A DNA stretch of 64,000 nt, taken from Sepioteuthis lessoniana (taxonomy: Eukaryota; Mollusca; Cephalopoda; Myopsida; Loliginidae). A model generated the notes under the pieces. That model was not told where the DNA came from. It did no database searches and was given only the letters and a program-made list of their open reading frames with translations. Below, piece after piece: positions 54,405 through 64,000 of the stretch. The translations under genes were made by a program, and so were the position numbers. Location: NCBI GenBank assembly GCA_963585895.1, contig OY757911.1, positions 63,847,807 through 63,911,806 on the forward strand. The letters run 5' to 3'. How positions within the stretch are numbered: position 1 is the stretch's first letter; the number at the start of each line of letters is the position of its first letter.

Positions 54405-54690
54405 TTCACACAAGTAAATGGTAGTTTTTGAAACTAGAACTCTCCAGGATTCATGCCACTCTCAGTAGAACTGTGGTTTGAACAATCTCAATTCTTCCTC
54501 AGTTTTCAAGTGCTTCCATTCTCTTTTCCAGGTTCTTAGTGATTGTCTCGAGTGCTCTTATGATTGGTATTACTTTCATCTCCATAGTCTACAAATGTTT
54601 TGATTCTCTGGCAAATTCCTGATACTTCTCGAGGTTTTCGCTTTCTTTTATTTTGATCTACAGGAAAAGTGAAGTCTGCTAGCTAACATA
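54405..54690 (-). mobile_element. RLE-LINE C-terminal fragment, diverged
   Basis: Minus-strand terminal block and post-endonuclease region, followed by a (TTC)n run. The same diverged subfamily as 42745-43056. Confidence 0.78.
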
Positions 54691-54691
54691 T

Positions 54692-54760
54692 TTTCTTCTT
54701 CTTCTTCTTCTTCTTCTTCTTCTTCTTCTTCTTCTTCTTCTTCTTCTTCTTCTTCTTCAT
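54692..54760. repeat. (CTT)n
   Basis: About 22 units. Confidence 0.97.
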
Positions 54761-54764
54761 TCGT

Positions 54765-56232
54765 ATTATTACTATTTTACTCCTTTGTGAGTTTTTCACA
54801 CTAGCGTTAGCTGATTTTTTTTTTTTTTACTAGACTGAGTAACAATAAGTCTCCTCAAGTCTCCAAGACTCTTGTTAGTATTATGGCCGATCTTAAAAAT
54901 GCTGTAATCTGGATGGTCTCTACTTGTCCTCTGATTTCTTAATTTTCTAGCCCCTTTGGTTATTGTTCCAAGTGCACCAATTACAACTGGTATCACTGTC
55001 ATCTTCAGGTTCCATAGTTTTTTTAAAGTTCTCTGGCAAGGTCTGCATATTTATCTCTCTTTCCGTTTTCTTTTAATTTTACTCTGTAATTAATTATTCC
55101 ATTATTCGGTAGATTCTCTTTTTTTTTATTGACTATCACTAGGTTTAGTCGTCTGACCAAAATTAGGTGATCTGTTTGTATCTCAAAATCCCCGAGAAGT
55201 TTGTACATGCTCTAGGACCGATTCCAGGTTGTCCATATACTACTTATTCGTATGGTCAAATTTCAATTTCTTGCACAATTCCCAGTGGATCACCTTTCCA
55301 ACCGAGTCGTGTCTAGTCTTATACATTTTTGTGCAATTTGCTTCATTCGTTTATTATATGCTTGATAGTTTCATCTCTATCACTACATAAGCTCCACTCA
55401 ATTTTTTGTTGCGTCTTATCAATTATTGCTTTCATGTAGTTTACCCTTATGGCGTAATTCTTTTTTTTTTTTTTTTTTTTTTTTTTTTGCAATTAGGAGA
55501 GATTCAGTTTTTCTCTTAAGCTATGACAAAGCCTTCTCGTGTGAAATTTCGCTTGTTTGTCGCATGGAATAGCCTTACTATTGTTTTTCATCCCATTTTT
55601 GTTTTAGAGTTTTTGTGGTTCTATTAATCCTAGTGATGTTTGTGTTGTTTCTGCTTGCTGTAATTAGTCTTTCTGTGCTCTCTTTTATGTAGTCTTCGAG
55701 TCGTCGTATCGATATATCGACGCTATCTTCAATGCAGGCGAATCGACTTCCTTCTTCTTTTCTTGACACATACAGCCTGTCTATGTCATCTCTGGGATGT
55801 AAGGCCAAATGTATCGTCATGAGTTTTCTTCTCTTCTCAATTGTTGAAGTTCTTCCCTCGTCCACTTTAAGAATGGCCCCGAGTATCTTACAAGAAGAAC
55901 AGCGAAGGTGTTTATCTCTTTAGCGAGGTTTCTGCTATATAGTTTAGTAGTTTTCTCGTTCTTTTTACATACTCTTTAAAAATTCTTTTTTTTTTTTTAA
56001 TCTCCACTGGTTTGATGTTATCTGGTTCCAATGTTTCCAAGTTTTTTCCGAGTGTTCTGATTTTTGTTGAGTTGTTAATTCTATTCCTTTTGTCATTTTT
56101 TCTTTTTCGCTTCTTGTAATCAGCATGGCAAGTTTTTATCTGCCAATTTCCATCCCTATATCCTGACTATTTATCCTCACTACCTGTACTAGGGTTTTCA
56201 ATTCTTTTTCATTTTTGACAAACAGTTTATTA
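54765..56232 (-). mobile_element. RLE-LINE copy, 3' end to linker and post-YMDD
   Basis: 3' UTR and terminal block at 54780-55020, endonuclease, CCHC region near 55390, a poly-T run at 55459-55489, linker (DRLYVSRKEEGSRFACIEDS on the minus strand, given here as a 20-residue segment), and the post-YMDD segment near 56170. Frames of 95 and 61 codons survive. Confidence 0.88.
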
Positions 56233-57790
56233 ATATCATTATTATGGGAAGAGTGTTTCACACCTGCATTAGCTGATGGTTTCTCACTGGAATTTGAGTG
56301 ACAGCAAGTCTTCTCAAGTCCCCTGGACTCTTCTTAGTATTCTGGCCGATTTTGATAATACTATAGTTCGGATGGTCCTGTTATTTTCAAGTCCTCCAGT
56401 CCCTTTATTAATACTTTAGTGACTGTACCGAGCGCACTGATTACAGTTACCATCACCGTCACTTTCATCTTTGATACTTTTTCAGAACTTTAGCAAGGTC
56501 CAGGTACTTATTTTTATTTTCGCTTACTTTCAGTTTTACTCGGTGGTTAGCCGGGACGGCAAAGTCCATCATTCGGCAGGTTTTTTATTTATTTATTTAT
56601 TTTTTTGACATTCACAAGGTCTGATCTTTTGGCTGAGATTAGGTGATCCGTTTGTATCTCAAAGTCCCAGAGAACTTTGTGTGTCTCATTTTTAGGACGG
56701 ATTCAGGGTTGTGCATATACCATTTGTTTATATGTTCATATTTAAACTTCTTGCACAATTCTTATTGGATTACCTTGCCCACCCAGTCGGTTCTAGTCTT
56801 ATACTCTTTTTGCGTTAGTTTACTACATTCACTCATCATATGATTGATCGTTTCATCTTTATCACCACATAACCTACATCTATTTTGTTATGTCTTGTCT
56901 ATTTTAGTTTGTCCTTATGGTGTTGTTCTGTGCTGCTATCTGAAGAGAGTTAGTTTCTCTCTTGATGTTTCCTTTCTTAGCCATGTACTAGTTTTCTCGG
57001 GTGAGATTTCACTTGTTTGTCGCTTATATAGTTGTTTTTCTCCCCATTTTTGTATACTGGTTATTTTTGTTCTGTGGATCATTGTATTGTCTGTATTGTT
57101 TCTAGTGTCTGTAATCTGTCTTCCATCAGCATTTTGGATGTAATCTTCGGGCTTTTGTATCGATGCATCGACGCTATCTTTAATGTTGGTCAGTCCTCTT
57201 TCTCCTTCTTTTCTTGACATATATATATAGTCTGTCTACGTCATCTCTGGAATGTAAGGCCTTATGCTCGTCATGAATTTTCTTGTTCTCTGGTCTGTTT
57301 ATTGAAGTTCCTCTTTTATCCACTTCAAAATGGCCCCGAGTATCTGACAAAGGGGTCTGCCCAGTTATTTATCCCTTTGATGAGATTTCTGATGTATAGG
57401 TTAGTTTCGAGTAGTTTTTTCGTTCCCTTTAGATACTCTTTTTTAAAATGTTTTCCTCCATCTCCATTTTTATGGTGTCCGCTTCCATTATTCCCAAGTA
57501 TTTGTAATTTTCCTTTTCTGAACTTTTCTTGGTTTGATAGTTCTATTCCTTCCGTTATGCGTCGTTTCCTGCTTCTCATTATAAGCATGACATATTTTTC
57601 TATGCCGAATTCCATCCCTATGTCCTGACTATTAATCCTCACTGCCTGTATTATGGTTTCCAATTCTTTTCATTTTTGGCAAAAAGTTTGATATCGTCCA
57701 TGTATTTTAGATAAGTAATCTTTTGCGATTTAGTCAGTTGGTTTCCGCGAGTGCATTTCTTAAGTATGTGATTGGGTGATATCATCACTA
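56233..57790 (-). mobile_element. RLE-LINE copy, 3' end to RT YMDD
   Basis: Minus-strand copy from the 3' UTR (56250) to just upstream of YMDD (near 57700, codons for KYMDDIKLFA intact). CCHC and linker are recognisable; several frameshifts. Directly adjoins the previous copy in the same orientation. Confidence 0.9.
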
Positions 57791-58499
57791 ATAATTACAA
57801 ACTTTCTTTTCGCTAAATTTTTTTTTAAGAATAGTTTTTAATGGCCGCATTATGAGTTTGTTTACTTCATCGCTGAGTTTTAAAAGTAAATAAATGAGAA
57901 GGTTCAAGATGTACGAAGTTGAAATGTTTTTATGATAGTTTTTAATTGAAGCATAGAATATAGAGTTTGCGTTTGTGCAGCAAGCCTCGTGGAAAAGGAA
58001 AGAAGTAAAGAGACGAAGTGGAGTTATGAGAAAGTTGAGATAGCAACGTGTGTTGTTGGACGTGCGAGGGAAGTACGTTCGCAGTATGTATCGAAAGTCA
58101 TGTTTGCCGTTGGAGGAAATAAACTTTGGAGTCACCGTGAGTTGAGGTACCAGGTTATTTCGGGGAGAAGCGTGTGGTCTCGTGAAAGTGTGGCCTAGAG
58201 GAGAAATAAGGGCTAGGTGGTATCCCTTGGTCTAAGAGAAATAGACGCAAGGAATCCATAAATTAGATAGGTTCCTTCATGTGTCCATGCTGCTGCTGCT
58301 GCTATTGAAGAACCGCCTGTGAGACGTCTGCACTGGACGGAGTTGTTCAGCCAAAGAGACTGTGTTTGGCAGTTTCCCCAATTTCTGCTGCCCGGAAAGG
58401 GGGTCCGGTTGAATAGGATAAGTCATCCTGATTGGGTGAAAGTATGCGTCGAATTAAGTTACGCGCCAAACCAAAATACGAAATTTCCTTCGGCTATTA
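57791..58499. other. CpG-richer block of unknown nature
   Basis: From about 57960 the sequence is visibly richer in GC and CpG than its surroundings (for example GGACGTGCGAGGGAAG and GGAGAAGCGTGTGGTC). It includes a short (CTG)n near 58290. Frames on both strands are short and unrecognised. Could be an LTR, a promoter or an unclassified repeat; I see nothing decisive. Confidence 0.35.
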
Positions 58500-58543
58500 G
58501 GTGATCCGTTTGTATATCAAAGTCCCACAGGAGTTTGTGTGTA
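58500..58543 (-). mobile_element. RLE-LINE fragment, about 44 bp
   Basis: GGTGATCCGTTTGTATATCA and CAGGAGTTTGTGTGT are the antisense of the LINE block preceding the endonuclease; followed by ATT units. Confidence 0.75.
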
Positions 58544-58589
58544 TTATTATTATTATTTTTATTAACATTATTGGTTAGTTGATTTTACT

Positions 58590-58935
58590 TCGTTGGAACT
58601 CATTGTTTTTTAATGTTGAATTCAGTTTAATAATTCTGGCCTTTATGTATATTAGGTACAAAATACATTTTCACAATTATCTTGAAGGGGTAAACATTTA
58701 ATTATCTCAAGCAAATCAGTTTTATCCGTAGATAAAACACTAAAAGGTACCTCTACGCCGGATCAGAGTGATTCTGGGCGTAATGGCAACCATAGAGTAA
58801 CTCAACACTCCCAAAATCTTCAGGAAGCAGTTTTGGGTAAAACTCAAGACAGCCTCACCTTTTTTTTAGTTTGGGGCGAGGAGGTCTTACCCCACTGACA
58901 AGGGATGTAGCCAACGTATTCTATGCTCCCCTAAC
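58590..58935 (-). mobile_element. Ret-B-related copy, diverged subfamily
   Basis: Shares TTGAATTCAGTTTAATAATTC and ACAAAATACATTTTCACAAT with 45968-46305, then a diverged body (GAGTGATTCTGGGCGTAATGG) and 5' end near TTCTATGCTCCCC. Confidence 0.65.
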
Positions 58936-59395
58936 AAAGCAGACAACTATCGGCCCAATAGAAAACTAAAGAGAAACTAAACAATACTCAGCTTTTAAAC
59001 TATTATATAATTGTGTTTTTAACAATTCTGACGTCACCCGAACCAATTGATAACAAAGACTGAATCATTTTTTTTACATCCGGTTCAAATGAATAAAACA
59101 ACAATAACAAATGAATCCTTCCTTAAATCAACAAATTCTTCCTAAGATAATTAGTAAAATGTGTCATTTCAACTGAGGAGTTATTCTTATTCCTGATACG
59201 ATCATCTTCGTGGCCATTGTTAGATACCAATGTATTGAAAGTTTCCTTTGCATTCTGACAGTTTCCTTTATATTCTAGCTGTACAGTAAGATAACAAAAA
59301 CTTTTACTCAAACAACTAAGTTTTATTTATTTAGCATTGATCAGTAATGATACTAATACTAGATGAAGTAGTTGCCTCACGCTGGGTAAGGAGTT

Positions 59396-59515
59396 AAAAT
59401 ATGGGACACTAACAGGTACCACCACTCCCGGTCAGAGTGAACCTAGAAGTAGTAGTAATGAAAAGGTAACTCCATACTCCTTAAAGGAACTTAGGAACAA
59501 AGTCGAACCAATTGA
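59396..59515 (-). mobile_element. Ret-B body fragment
   Basis: GGTACCACCACTCCCGGTCA and the following about 70 bp match the family body; both ends missing. Confidence 0.65.
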
Positions 59516-60104
59516 TTCATTTTACTTTATTTTTATTTACTGCTTTAAATGTAGGTTTAACTGTTACAATTTGGATATTTTAAACAAAAGAAAAGATGTA
59601 ATTTTTAAAAAATTTCACGAAACTCTATAATATATTTTTCTTCTCTCAAGTTATTTTTATTATATAGTGGCCGCCTGCCGCCACCAGTGAACCTAATTCC
59701 CGGCTGTGTAACCAATAACAAGGAGTAAATCACAGCAACTCTCGTAGTGAGTACGACAAACGGTTACACGCAAGAGTTAAAGAATTTTGAAAAGGCTCTG
59801 TCAGTTTGTAAGAAACTAAGTTTCGGGGATAGTGAAACCTTTCCCTACCCCGACTACAATTCGCCAAACAAGGAATCTTCTTTTCGAGAATACCACTTCA
59901 CATCTGCTTATTTTTGAGAGAGGCCAAGAGAAAAGTTGTAAAATCGATAATAAAGGGATTGGCATGTTTCTGTGATCACGTGTCTGACTTTTCCTTTTCC
60001 TGATGTAAACTCGTCGTTTTCTCTTCATCTCGTATCTGTCTCCACCAACTTTCTTCACAGCCCCACAACGCTATATTTTCTTTTCTCTCCTCTGTTTATG
60101 CGTG
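59516..60104. other. No recognised feature
   Basis: AT-rich; a slightly GC-richer patch at 59670-59780. No exon supported. Confidence 0.45.
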
Positions 60105-60290
60105 AGAATAGCCTGATGGTTTACGGTTCGAAGATTTGAATCGGCAAACTGAGTTCAAACTTCGACAAAAGCAGTTTCCATTCCCTTTGTACTAATCCCC
60201 AGGGGAAAGATGAGAATATACGCCTCTCATTCAGCTAGGAGTAAATAACGCGACAGTTAAAGCACTTTAATCTTTTAAAAGGACACTATT
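60105..60290 (+). mobile_element. tRNA-headed SINE, D/E-related, diverged
   Basis: A box TAGCCTGATGG, B-box-like GAGTTCAAACTTC, then TAATCCCCAGGGGAAAGATG and TCAGCTAGGAGT, in the positions of the central domain of SINE-D and SINE-E. 3' body not recognised. Confidence 0.6.
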
Positions 60291-60977
60291 TTAACTAGGG
60301 ATTATTTTTTATCTAACGCAGTGTATGATCTAATGCAGTATAATCTCTCAGATGTTACTTGGAGAGGATTCGGCTCGGCCAAGTAACCAATGGGAATTGA
60401 TTTCCATACCAAAAAATGTTAATTTTTTGTGCAAAAAATAAACTCGAGAAACTGTAATTTTGGTATTTATCGACCAATCGGCGCTTTCACGCTAGTTTTT
60501 AAATTCCAAGATACTATGCAGAAGACAGTTTTTGACTTGCCGCGAAAATTTTGAAGGATCAAAACCCAAAATAGTTTAGGAAATCTTTTTCCTCCAAGAA
60601 TGTTAAAATTACGATTTCTTAGCCAATTAAATTCACAGATAGATCATCAACTTTTTAAAATCTAATTTCGAGCCTACTTAAATTGTATAAATAAGAGAAG
60701 AAATAAATATTTTTCAGTTAGTATGAATTATAATATATTTACTCAACCTTTCCATTTAGTTCATATGAGTAAAGTTCTATATTCTTTTCTTTTAAAAATA
60801 AATTTAATTTTAAATTGGTTTAATTTTTCTTAAATTGAACGAACGTTTATTTACATTTTTATTGGGTTAAAAATATTCATCAGACCCCGGATGATAAAAA
60901 TTTCAGGAGTTGGCTCATATAAAGCATAAATACATTTCTCTCTCCACATATTGACTCTCTCAAACTAAGATTTTGAG
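60291..60977. other. No recognised feature
   Basis: AT-rich; no supported gene or repeat. Confidence 0.5.
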
Positions 60978-61187
60978 GGGTGTCCTCGTGGTGTAATGGT
61001 TAACGCGCTGGACTGCAGAGTAAGTGAATTCGAACTCTAGTCACGCTATTACGTTCACTTTCAAAATGTTATGAACCCCCTTATCCTCCCAGCTATTGGT
61101 TAAATAGTACCACTAGTGTTCTTCTAGAAGGATGGCTTTGGCATTAAATAACCAACGAAGGTTGATATGCCGTTAAAACAAAGATTC
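60978..61187 (+). mobile_element. SINE-D copy, full length with complete tail
   Basis: Head GGGTGTCCTCGTGGTGTAAT, B box GAATTCGAACTCT, central domain with CCTTATCCTCCCAGC, then the complete tail CTTTGGCATTAAATAACC and GGTTGATATGCCGTTAAAAC. The tail is the clearest match to the Ret-B tail. AAGATT occurs at both flanks, a possible short target duplication. Confidence 0.92.
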
Positions 61188-62023
61188 TTATTCTCAAAAA
61201 ATGTTTCAAGCAAACAATTACTGTTATACTTCATTCACAAAAACTTTACTTTCTGTTTTTAAGAATCTACGCTCCGAATTATATTAATTTTACTACGAGT
61301 AAACTTCAATTTTTCAGCAAACTTTTCACTCAATTTAAAGAAATAAAAAAATATAAATCAGTAGATCAAATTTTTATTCAATCATTTACTACTTTTACCG
61401 TTCCAAACTCCCATTTCCCTGAGAAATGACACAAAGGAAAATCTCTCGGTTTTACATTCAGGCAGTTATCATGAGAGACAACCAGCTCCTTAGTTTTTAT
61501 CGTCTTGTTTTTCTATGGTGTGTTCGTGTGTAGGTAAATATTGTGTCCAGCTTGTGTATTGATATTTGTGTAAAGTTTCGATTTGGTCGTCATTGAATTA
61601 TTCTGGATAAAAAATCCTTAATGAATTTTTTAAAAAGAGAAATACCTTTTGATATTAGTGCCAATATGTTCTGGATTGTTGAACAGGTGTGAACAAGCGG
61701 ATTACTACATGATTCATTTCGTCATTATTCAGTCTTGCTTAAAGGTCGTCTTTGATGGTTAATAAGCTCAGGACAGAATCACATCCGATTTATAGAATTT
61801 AGATTATGATAAATCGCAAAAAATAAAGAGTAGTAATTTATATAATTAGCATTTAATAGTCATAAGAGTAATCTCCATTGTAAAATTACAACTTCTCTAG
61901 AATGTGTTATTTTTGCTTTTTGGCTGTCATATACATACAAAAAAAACAAAAAAAAAAACAAAAAGAAAAAACAGAGAAGTAATTTTCCGTAAAGAAAAAC
62001 TGAAAAAAAAAAAAAAGAAATAG
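61188..62023. other. No recognised feature
   Basis: AT-rich; A-rich low complexity at 61938-62015. Confidence 0.5.
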
Positions 62024-62315
62024 TACGGATTTACGCAACCACTCCACAACGAACAAGTTGCAATACGTGGTCAATTTTTAAGCAGCGTACAGCTGGTTTG
62101 AAATTAAAATTTTCCTTCTCCTAGACTGGTTGCTGTCTATAGACTATAGAACCCAGTCTGTTCTATTTTGACTATAGCAGTGGGATGAGGGAGAAGAGAT
62201 GGATTCATATTTTCTCAAGGGCATTAGCGGGAAGTGAAATGCAAACAGCCTCATTCAGGAATTGAACTCGGGTTCCATTTCCTACTACGGTACCCGTTAC
62301 GTCTCGAGCGCCTCG
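62024..62315 (-). mobile_element. SINE-E copy, full length
   Basis: 3' body at left (CCACTCCACAACGAACAAG), central domain (TTCTCAAGGGCATTAGCGGG), and head with GAATTGAACTCGGG. A simple repeat follows at its 5' side. Confidence 0.88.
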
Positions 62316-62322
62316 ATTATTA

Positions 62323-62358
<36 letters not shown>

Positions 62359-62362
62359 GAAG

Positions 62363-62392
<30 letters not shown>
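62316..62392. repeat. (ATT)n(GAA)n
   Basis: About 13 ATT then about 12 GAA units. Confidence 0.96.
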
Positions 62393-62393
<1 letters not shown>

Positions 62394-62657
62394 CGTAAGA
62401 GATAAATAGAAAAAAGAAAGAAATTATTGTTCGAGTTACAGTTATTATAACTAGTTTTGTAACATTTGCAGTGGGTAAATTCGTTACATCTGTCCCGTAA
62501 TGGTTGTTACATCTGTTTATAAATTTTAAATACTTATTGTAACAACAATTATGGGATAGAGTCAGAATATTTTTCTTTTTACCACTTAAAAACATTGTTA
62601 TTAAAAATGCTTTAAAATACATTAAAGATGTTATCTTTCGTCAAGATTTTATACATA

Positions 62658-62886
62658 CAGTTCTGGTCTCAATAATTGGCACCCATCAAATTTCAGTTGA
62701 CAAAGTAGAATAGTTCCTAAAAATGAACTAAGTGGAACGGCGTTGGTCTATTTACAACACATGGTTGATAAAACAGCAAATGGTAAAACAAATTTATATA
62801 AATTTGGTTGTTTTCAGTAATAACTGAAGATAAAACAAAACAAAAAAATAATAATGAAAGGGTGACAATAATAGTGACCAGAGCTG
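62658..62886. mobile_element. Tc1-like MITE, about 229 bp
   Basis: Terminal inverted repeats CAGTTCTGGTCTCAATAATT.. and CAGCTCTGGTCACTATTATT.. match at 22 of 27 bases, ending GGCACCC and GTCACCC. TA precedes the left end; the right flank is TG (TA expected). No coding sequence inside; an 18-bp palindrome CAAATTTATATAAATTTG lies centrally. Confidence 0.75.
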
Positions 62887-64000
62887 TGTGTATCGAGGTT
62901 TGTAAACTAACCAAAACCGATGTTTATATAACCAGTTAAAAGTCATCGCTTTTATTCGTGCTGCTTTAAATAAATCATAAATATGAAACAAGAAAGCAAT
63001 TTGTTTAAAAGATGCTTATGATAAAAAAAATGAAAAATGATTGTATGCGTTTGAATATTTACACATGGAAGTACAATATGCGTCTTAACATTGGAGTTAT
63101 CTTTATTTTATTTATTTATAGATTCGTTTTTATTTTATGTATTTATTTACTTTTTGTAGAGAACAGCTGTTTGTTCTGTCAGAAAACAATATCCATTTCA
63201 AGAATTTGCGTATTTATTTCTTGTATGGTTATCATTCTACGTAAATTAAATGAGCAAGCTATTATAATTAGGAAGCAATTACATATGTGTGTTGCCCTAT
63301 TAATATTTCAATCCAACTGTGAGTGTTTTTTTTTTACGTATGAGTACATGTAAAAAAAAGAAAAAAATAGAAAAGGCATAGAAAAATAGGAAAGAATAGG
63401 ATAGAAATTAAGAGACTATAAAAGAGAGAAACAAAAGAGAAATGAAGAAAAAGAAAGAAAAAATTACATAAGCATATTGATTACAACCAGAACAAAAAAA
63501 AAAATGAGATTGCTTACGTATAGATCGCCACTTCAACTTTGGAATTATATTTAGGATTATATGCGCGCACTATCTGTAATGAATATATGTGCGCACTGCC
63601 AAAGATTAAAGTGTCTTACCTGTTTTGCTTCCACTGAAATACAGCACCATGTTGTTGTTTTTGGGAAGGACGCAGCAAAAAAAGAAAAAAAAGAAAAAAA
63701 AGATACGAAGTAAGCCTGGTCCTAGTGATTCTAACTTCAGGGTAGTACCTCACCATTACACCAATACCAAGATCGAAGTATTTTGGCGGATTTTTGTCAT
63801 TGATCACGAGGATTGGGTAATTTTTTCCTTTTCGTTCACACGTACATGTATAGACCGTGAGATTGTTAGATATAGGATGAAAAAAAAAACAACATACAAA
63901 CACTATATATATATATATATATATTGCATTATTGAAATTTTGTTTAAAGATTATTGATTTTGTTTAAAGATTATCAATGATCAATGATCAATGAAATCAT
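62887..64000. other. No recognised feature
   Basis: AT-rich with A-rich tracts (63350-63470) and (TA)n at 63904-63924. The 113-codon frame at 63012-63353 is Ile/Phe/Lys-rich with no recognisable domain. The last 40 bp hold short direct repeats (TTTGTTTAAAGATTAT twice; ATCAATG repeats). Confidence 0.5.

Noticed and set aside
63012-63353. 113-codon gene
   Set aside because: Ile-, Phe- and Lys-rich composition expected from AT-rich DNA, no motif and no splice or promoter context.

Overview
The window looks like intergenic or intronic DNA from a large, AT-rich, repeat-laden invertebrate genome. A mollusc, and more specifically a coleoid cephalopod such as an octopus, fits best. This is inference: it rests on several tRNA-headed SINE families resembling cephalopod SINEs, an endonuclease-type (RLE) LINE ending in (AAT)n, an RTE-type LINE ending in (ATG)n, SETMAR-type mariner remains, and the absence of any dense gene structure. 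I see no complete host gene. Two short minus-strand stretches could be isolated exons: 7467-7540 (COMMD1-like, ending in a strong splice donor) and 15196-15336 (not recognised).

Layout. 1-8 kb: an inverted repeat pair, two tandem tRNA-like units, scattered SINEs and two hammerhead-like motifs of Penelope type. 8-14 kb: SINE and retroposon copies plus LINE fragments in both orientations. 14-20 kb: retroposon B copies, one hit by SINE-A, another by an internally deleted mariner; an RTE LINE pseudogene; and a perfect 36-bp hairpin. 20.3-32.4 kb: a 54-bp minisatellite, then a head-to-tail row of decayed plus-strand LINE copies, the longest covering 5' UTR to 3' tail (26.06-29.68 kb). 32.4-42 kb: B copies, SINEs and long (TA)n runs. 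42.7-46 kb: minus-strand LINE copies, including the best-preserved reverse transcriptase frame. 46-54 kb: LINE fragments carrying B insertions with target-site duplications, a 5S rRNA retropseudogene, a SINE split by an LTR-like insert, a deleted hAT, a double inverted-repeat element and a mariner relic. 54.4-57.8 kb: another minus-strand LINE row. 58-64 kb: a CpG-richer unexplained block, more SINEs and a Tc1-like MITE.

Family labels used here. RLE-LINE = R2-like LINE with RT (YMDD), a CCHC finger and a PD-D endonuclease. SINE-A = tRNA-headed SINE with internal boxes and a tail ending in GCCAACTTTACTT. Ret-B = non-tRNA retroposon starting CAGTCGGCTGGGGCTG, with an internal minisatellite of variable length and a tail ending in (AACC)n. 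SINE-D and SINE-E = tRNA-headed SINEs sharing a central domain. Ret-B and SINE-D share about 45 bp of 3' tail, which suggests mobilisation by the same partner LINE. No gene set here works together as a pathway: the content is a layered record of transposition, deletion and nesting.
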